Assembly: GCF_003850045.1 (NCBI RefSeq)
Contig: NZ_RQJX01000019.1
Location: 1-64,000, forward strand
From: Aeromicrobium camelliae
GTDB taxonomy: Bacteria > Actinomycetota > Actinomycetes > Propionibacteriales > Nocardioidaceae
Length of the DNA stretch: 64,000 nucleotides
Direction of reading: 5' to 3'
Shown: positions 61,182-64,000 of the stretch, in pieces
Position numbering within the stretch: position 1 is the stretch's first letter
Layout of the letters: each line of letters begins with the position of its first letter
Program-made: the position numbers and the translations under genes
Notes under the pieces: generated by a model
The model's database searches: none
What the model was told of the DNA's origin: nothing
The model's input: the letters and a program-made list of their open reading frames with translations, nothing else

Positions 61182-61850
61182 CTACGCGAGGACGCGCTCC
61201 AGCACCGAGGTGAAAAGTCCGAGTCCGTCGGTGCCGGGACCGCAGAGGTCCTCGACCGCGTGCTCGGGGTGCGGCATGAGACCGACGACGTTGCCGCGCT
61301 CGTTGGTGACGCCCGCGATGTCGTTGAGCGATCCGTTGGGGTTGACGCCCACGTACCGGAACACGACGCGGCCCGACTCCTCCAGCTCGCGGATCGTGTC
61401 GGGCGACGCGACGTATCCGCCCTCGCCGTTCTTGAGCGGGATGGTGATCTCCTGGCCGGCCGAGAAGTCGCGGGTCCAGGCGGTGTCGGTGTTCTCGACG
61501 CGCAGCACCTGATCGCGGCACACGAACGTGCGGTGATCGTTGCGGATCAGCGCGCCGGGCAGCAGGTGCGACTCGCACAGGATCTGGAAGCCGTTGCAGA
61601 TGCCGAGCACGGGCATGCCGCCCATGGCGGCGTCGATGACCTGCTCCATGACCGGCGCGAACCGGGCGATGGCACCGGCGCGCAGGTAGTCGCCGTAGGA
61701 GAAGCCGCCGGGAAGGATGACTGCGTCGACGCCGGCGAGGTCGTGATCGCCGTGCCACAGCGCGACCGGCTCACCGCCGGCCAGGGTGACGGCGCGACGC
61801 GCATCGCCGTCGTCGAGCGAACCCGGGAAGGTGACGACGCCGATTCTCAT
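61182..61850 (-). CDS. purQ: Phosphoribosylformylglycinamidine synthase subunit PurQ
   Basis: A 222-residue glutaminase starting [20 protein letters not shown]. The nucleophile lies in [20 protein letters not shown], and the His/Glu of the triad in [13 protein letters not shown]. It supplies ammonia to PurL, with PurS as the third subunit, in purine synthesis. The start overlaps the purS stop by 4 bp. purL is not in the window. Confidence 0.95.
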   Translation of the reverse strand: MRIGVVTFPGSLDDGDARRAVTLAGGEPVALWHGDHDLAGVDAVILPGGFSYGDYLRAGAIARFAPVMEQVIDAAMGGMPVLGICNGFQILCESHLLPGALIRNDHRTFVCRDQVLRVENTDTAWTRDFSAGQEITIPLKNGEGGYVASPDTIRELEESGRVVFRYVGVNPNGSLNDIAGVTNERGNVVGLMPHPEHAVEDLCGPGTDGLGLFTSVLERVLA

Positions 61851-62089
61851 GCGTCCACCCGCACAGTGAAGTCCTCGATCACGGGGTTGGAGAGGAGGGT
61901 CTCGGCGATGCGGTGCACCTCAGCGAGGGACGCGTCATCGACGTTCGGGACCTCCAGCTCGAACCGCTTGCCTTGACGGACGTCGGTGACGGCGGTGAAA
62001 CCCAGCCGGGGCAGGGCGCCGTGAACAGCCTTGCCTTGGGGGTCGAGGATCTCGGGCTTGGGCATGACATCGACGATGACGCGGGCCAC
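61847..62089 (-). CDS. purS: Phosphoribosylformylglycinamidine synthase subunit PurS
   Basis: An 80-residue protein from GTG 62089, [20 protein letters not shown], then [20 protein letters not shown], the usual PurS pattern. A CAGGAG site lies upstream of the GTG; the longer frame to 62143 is not needed. It bridges PurQ and PurL. Directly coupled to purQ. Confidence 0.95.
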   Translation of the reverse strand: MARVIVDVMPKPEILDPQGKAVHGALPRLGFTAVTDVRQGKRFELEVPNVDDASLAEVHRIAETLLSNPVIEDFTVRVDA

Positions 62090-62162
62090 GGGCGCTCCTG
62101 GAACGACGGAAGGGGGTGACGGTCCGAGTCTAACGACCGCCACCCCATCCCCTCGCAGCAGA

Positions 62163-63716
62163 TCAGCTCAGCTCGCGCTTGAGGATCTTGCCCGTCGACG
62201 TCATCGGCAACTCGTCGCGGAACTCGACGATGCGCGGGTACTTGTACGCCGCGAACTGCTCCTTGCCCCAGGCGACGAGTTCGTCCTCGGTGATCTCGGC
62301 TCCCGGCGCCTTGACGACGACGGCCTTGATCTCCTCGCCGTGGGACTCGTGCGGGACGCCGATGACCGCGACCAGCGACACCGCCGGGTGCGTCATGAGG
62401 ACTTCCTCGAGCTCGCGGGGGTACACGTTGTAGCCGCCGCGGATGATCATGTCCTTGCTGCGGTCGACGATGAAGTAATAGCCGTTCTCGTCCTTGCGGG
62501 CGAGGTCGCCGGTGCGGAACCACTCACCGTGGATCGCGTCCTCGGTCGCGGCGGGCCGCTTGTAGTAGCCCTTCATGATGCCGTGGCCCTTGATCGCGAT
62601 CTCGCCGATGGCCTCGGGATCGTCGGGGATCTCGTTCCAGTCGTTGTCGATGAGCTTCATCTCGACGCCCTTGACCGGCTTGCCGATCGAGCCGACGACC
62701 GGCGGCTGACCCCACGGCGAGAACGAGGCGACCGGCGACGTCTCCGACAGACCGTAGCCCTCGAGGATCGTGACGCCGAACTTCTCCTGGAACTGACGGT
62801 GGATGTCCGCGGGCAGGGCAGCGCCACCGGCTGCGGCGACGCGCAGGTTGGCGGCGATCTGGGCGACGTCGACAGTCTCGTCGAGCGCGCCGAGCAGACC
62901 CCAGTACATCGTCGGGACGCCGGCGAAGAAGGTGACCTTCTCCTTGAGCAGCAGGTCGATGGCCGGCTTGGCCTCGAATCGCGGCAGCATCACCATCGTG
63001 CCGCCGTACAGCAGGGAGCCGTTCTGGATGACGGTCTGGCCGAAGATGTGGAACAGCGGCAGCACGGCGAGGTAGGTGTCCGGGTTGGTCTCGTCGGCCT
63101 GGAACGTCGACTCGCCCAGCGCCGCGTTGTCGTACATGTTGCGGTGCCGCAGCTCGGCGCCCTTGGGCTGACCCGTGGTGCCGGAGGTGTAGAGGATGAC
63201 CGCGGTGTCGTCATCGTCGCGCTCGACGGTGTCGAACGTCGGCGGCTGCTCGCTCACCAGCGGGGCGTAGTACTCGGGGCCCTCGAGCGGTGCGGGCGCG
63301 GCCGAGTCGAGCTTGATGAGGAAGAAGTCCTTGACACCCTCGACCTCGTTGAAGCCCTCCCAGGCGTTGTCGCCGATCGGCACGCCGGGCGCGCCCTCGA
63401 ACGCGAAGTAGGCCTTGGCGTCGGAGTCGTCGAGGTGGTAGGCGATCTCGCGCGACGTGAGCAGGATGTTGAGCGGCACGACGGTGGCGCCGGTCTTGAG
63501 GATGCCGAAGTAGACGATCGTGAAGTACGGAAGGTTGGGGATCGACATCGCGACCTTGTCGCCCGGCTGGATCCCGCGGGACACCAGCAGGTTGGCGACC
63601 TGATTGGCGGCGCCGTTCAGCTGTGCGTAGCTGAGGCGCGTGTCCCCGAAGACGACGGCGGTGCGCTCGGGGTACTTGGCAGTCGAGTCCTCGAGGATGC
63701 GGGCAAGGTTGGCCAC
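62163..63716 (-). CDS. Long-chain fatty acid-CoA ligase (AMP-forming)
   Basis: A 517-residue ANL-family enzyme. The AMP-binding loop is ILYTSGTTGQPKGAELRH, then EGYGLSETSPVASFSPW, HGEWFRTGDLARKDENGYYF, SKDMIIRGGYNVYPRELEEV and the catalytic Lys in PMTSTGKILKRELS at the C-terminus. It activates a carboxylic acid with ATP and CoA, probably a medium- or long-chain fatty acid. It stands between purC and purS on the same strand, an unusual position; it has its own 66-bp upstream gap. Confidence 0.92.
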   Translation of the reverse strand: MANLARILEDSTAKYPERTAVVFGDTRLSYAQLNGAANQVANLLVSRGIQPGDKVAMSIPNLPYFTIVYFGILKTGATVVPLNILLTSREIAYHLDDSDAKAYFAFEGAPGVPIGDNAWEGFNEVEGVKDFFLIKLDSAAPAPLEGPEYYAPLVSEQPPTFDTVERDDDDTAVILYTSGTTGQPKGAELRHRNMYDNAALGESTFQADETNPDTYLAVLPLFHIFGQTVIQNGSLLYGGTMVMLPRFEAKPAIDLLLKEKVTFFAGVPTMYWGLLGALDETVDVAQIAANLRVAAAGGAALPADIHRQFQEKFGVTILEGYGLSETSPVASFSPWGQPPVVGSIGKPVKGVEMKLIDNDWNEIPDDPEAIGEIAIKGHGIMKGYYKRPAATEDAIHGEWFRTGDLARKDENGYYFIVDRSKDMIIRGGYNVYPRELEEVLMTHPAVSLVAVIGVPHESHGEEIKAVVVKAPGAEITEDELVAWGKEQFAAYKYPRIVEFRDELPMTSTGKILKRELS

Positions 63717-63782
63717 GGCGGTCTCTCCCTTGTGTGTGATGACGGTGACACTGACGATGTCAGGATCACTGTAACGGGCGTC

Positions 63783-64000
63783 TCACCAGGAGCGGCCGGT
63801 CAGCCTCTCATACGCCTCGAGGTAACGCTCGCGGGTCTTCTCGACGATCGCGTCGGGCAGGCGCGGCGGGGCGCTTTCGATGTCGCGATCCCAGCCGCTC
63901 TCGGGCGAGGTCAGCCAGTCGCGGACGAACTGCTTGTCGAAGGATGGCTGGCTGCGGCCCGGTTCCCACGCGTCGGCCGGCCAGAAGCGGGAGGAGTCCG
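63783..64000 (-). CDS. purC: Phosphoribosylaminoimidazole-succinocarboxamide synthase PurC, C-terminal part
   Basis: Only the last 71 residues lie in the window, from the frame entering at the right edge: [39 protein letters not shown] and the end [14 protein letters not shown] before TGA. This is the conserved end of SAICAR synthase, which joins aspartate to CAIR in purine synthesis. It is upstream of fadD-like, purS and purQ on the same strand. Confidence 0.93.
   Translation of the reverse strand, partial: DSSRFWPADAWEPGRSQPSFDKQFVRDWLTSPESGWDRDIESAPPRLPDAIVEKTRERYLEAYERLTGRSW

Overview
The window is a visibly GC-rich chromosomal segment from an actinomycete. Pointers are the many GTG starts, the purS-purQ-purC arrangement, a HelD/HelR-type RNA polymerase helicase and an acyl-CoA carboxylase of the split alpha/beta type. 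The genus cannot be fixed from sequence alone; a Nocardioidaceae-like or related lineage is a reasonable guess. Genes are packed tightly, with many 1-17 bp start/stop overlaps. I see no tRNA, rRNA or CRISPR array.

Layout. 0-1 kb: tail of a probable transposase, a palindromic repeat and a frameshifted membrane protein. 1-4.7 kb: membrane metallophosphoesterase coupled to a HelD-like helicase. 4.8-13.3 kb, minus strand: an acyl-CoA catabolic operon (AtuA-like protein, two acyl-CoA dehydrogenases, biotin-dependent carboxylase alpha and beta, enoyl-CoA hydratase), probably for a branched or terpenoid acyl-CoA. 13.4-18.9 kb: ABC/FtsX transporter, then a drug-type ABC-2 exporter whose ATPase has lost its P-loop, and its TetR regulator. 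19.0-26.0 kb, minus: carbamate kinase, ring-opening amidohydrolase (barbiturase/cyanuric acid hydrolase family), family III CoA-transferase and molybdenum-hydroxylase maturation genes (MobA-like, CoxD, CoxE, XdhC). 26.3-32.4 kb: TetR-ABC exporter (permease with an in-frame stop) and an arsenic operon. 32.5-50.8 kb: hydantoinase B (fused to an NmrA-like domain) and A, amidase, CoxG, three-subunit molybdenum hydroxylase, UraA/RutG-like permease and PucR regulator, with DUF2877-FdrA-DUF1116 running divergently. 50.9-64 kb: a DMT exporter, an Fpg/Nei glycosylase, a second ABC/FtsX locus damaged by a head-to-head deletion, a DEAD-box helicase, purQ, purS, fadD and the end of purC.

How it may work together. 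The two arms at 19-26 kb and 32.5-50.8 kb look like one nitrogen-heterocycle catabolic system split by the ABC exporter and the arsenic genes. The proposal is uptake of a pyrimidine by the UraA-like permease, hydroxylation by the molybdenum enzyme to a barbiturate, and ring opening to a ureidomalonate. The FdrA/DUF1116/DUF2877 complex (family of oxamate carbamoyltransferase) would then transfer the carbamoyl group to phosphate, carbamate kinase would make ATP, the amidase would release malonate, and the CoA-transferase would activate it. Each family call is well supported; the assembled pathway is inference.

The second unusual signal is a set of at least eleven long palindromes of several sequence families. 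Three families carry two direct copies of one arm and one inverted copy. One palindrome is inserted in frame inside a protein-coding gene, and another abuts a gene that has lost its 5' end. The window also carries an unusual number of broken genes: three frameshifts, one in-frame stop and three 5' truncations.
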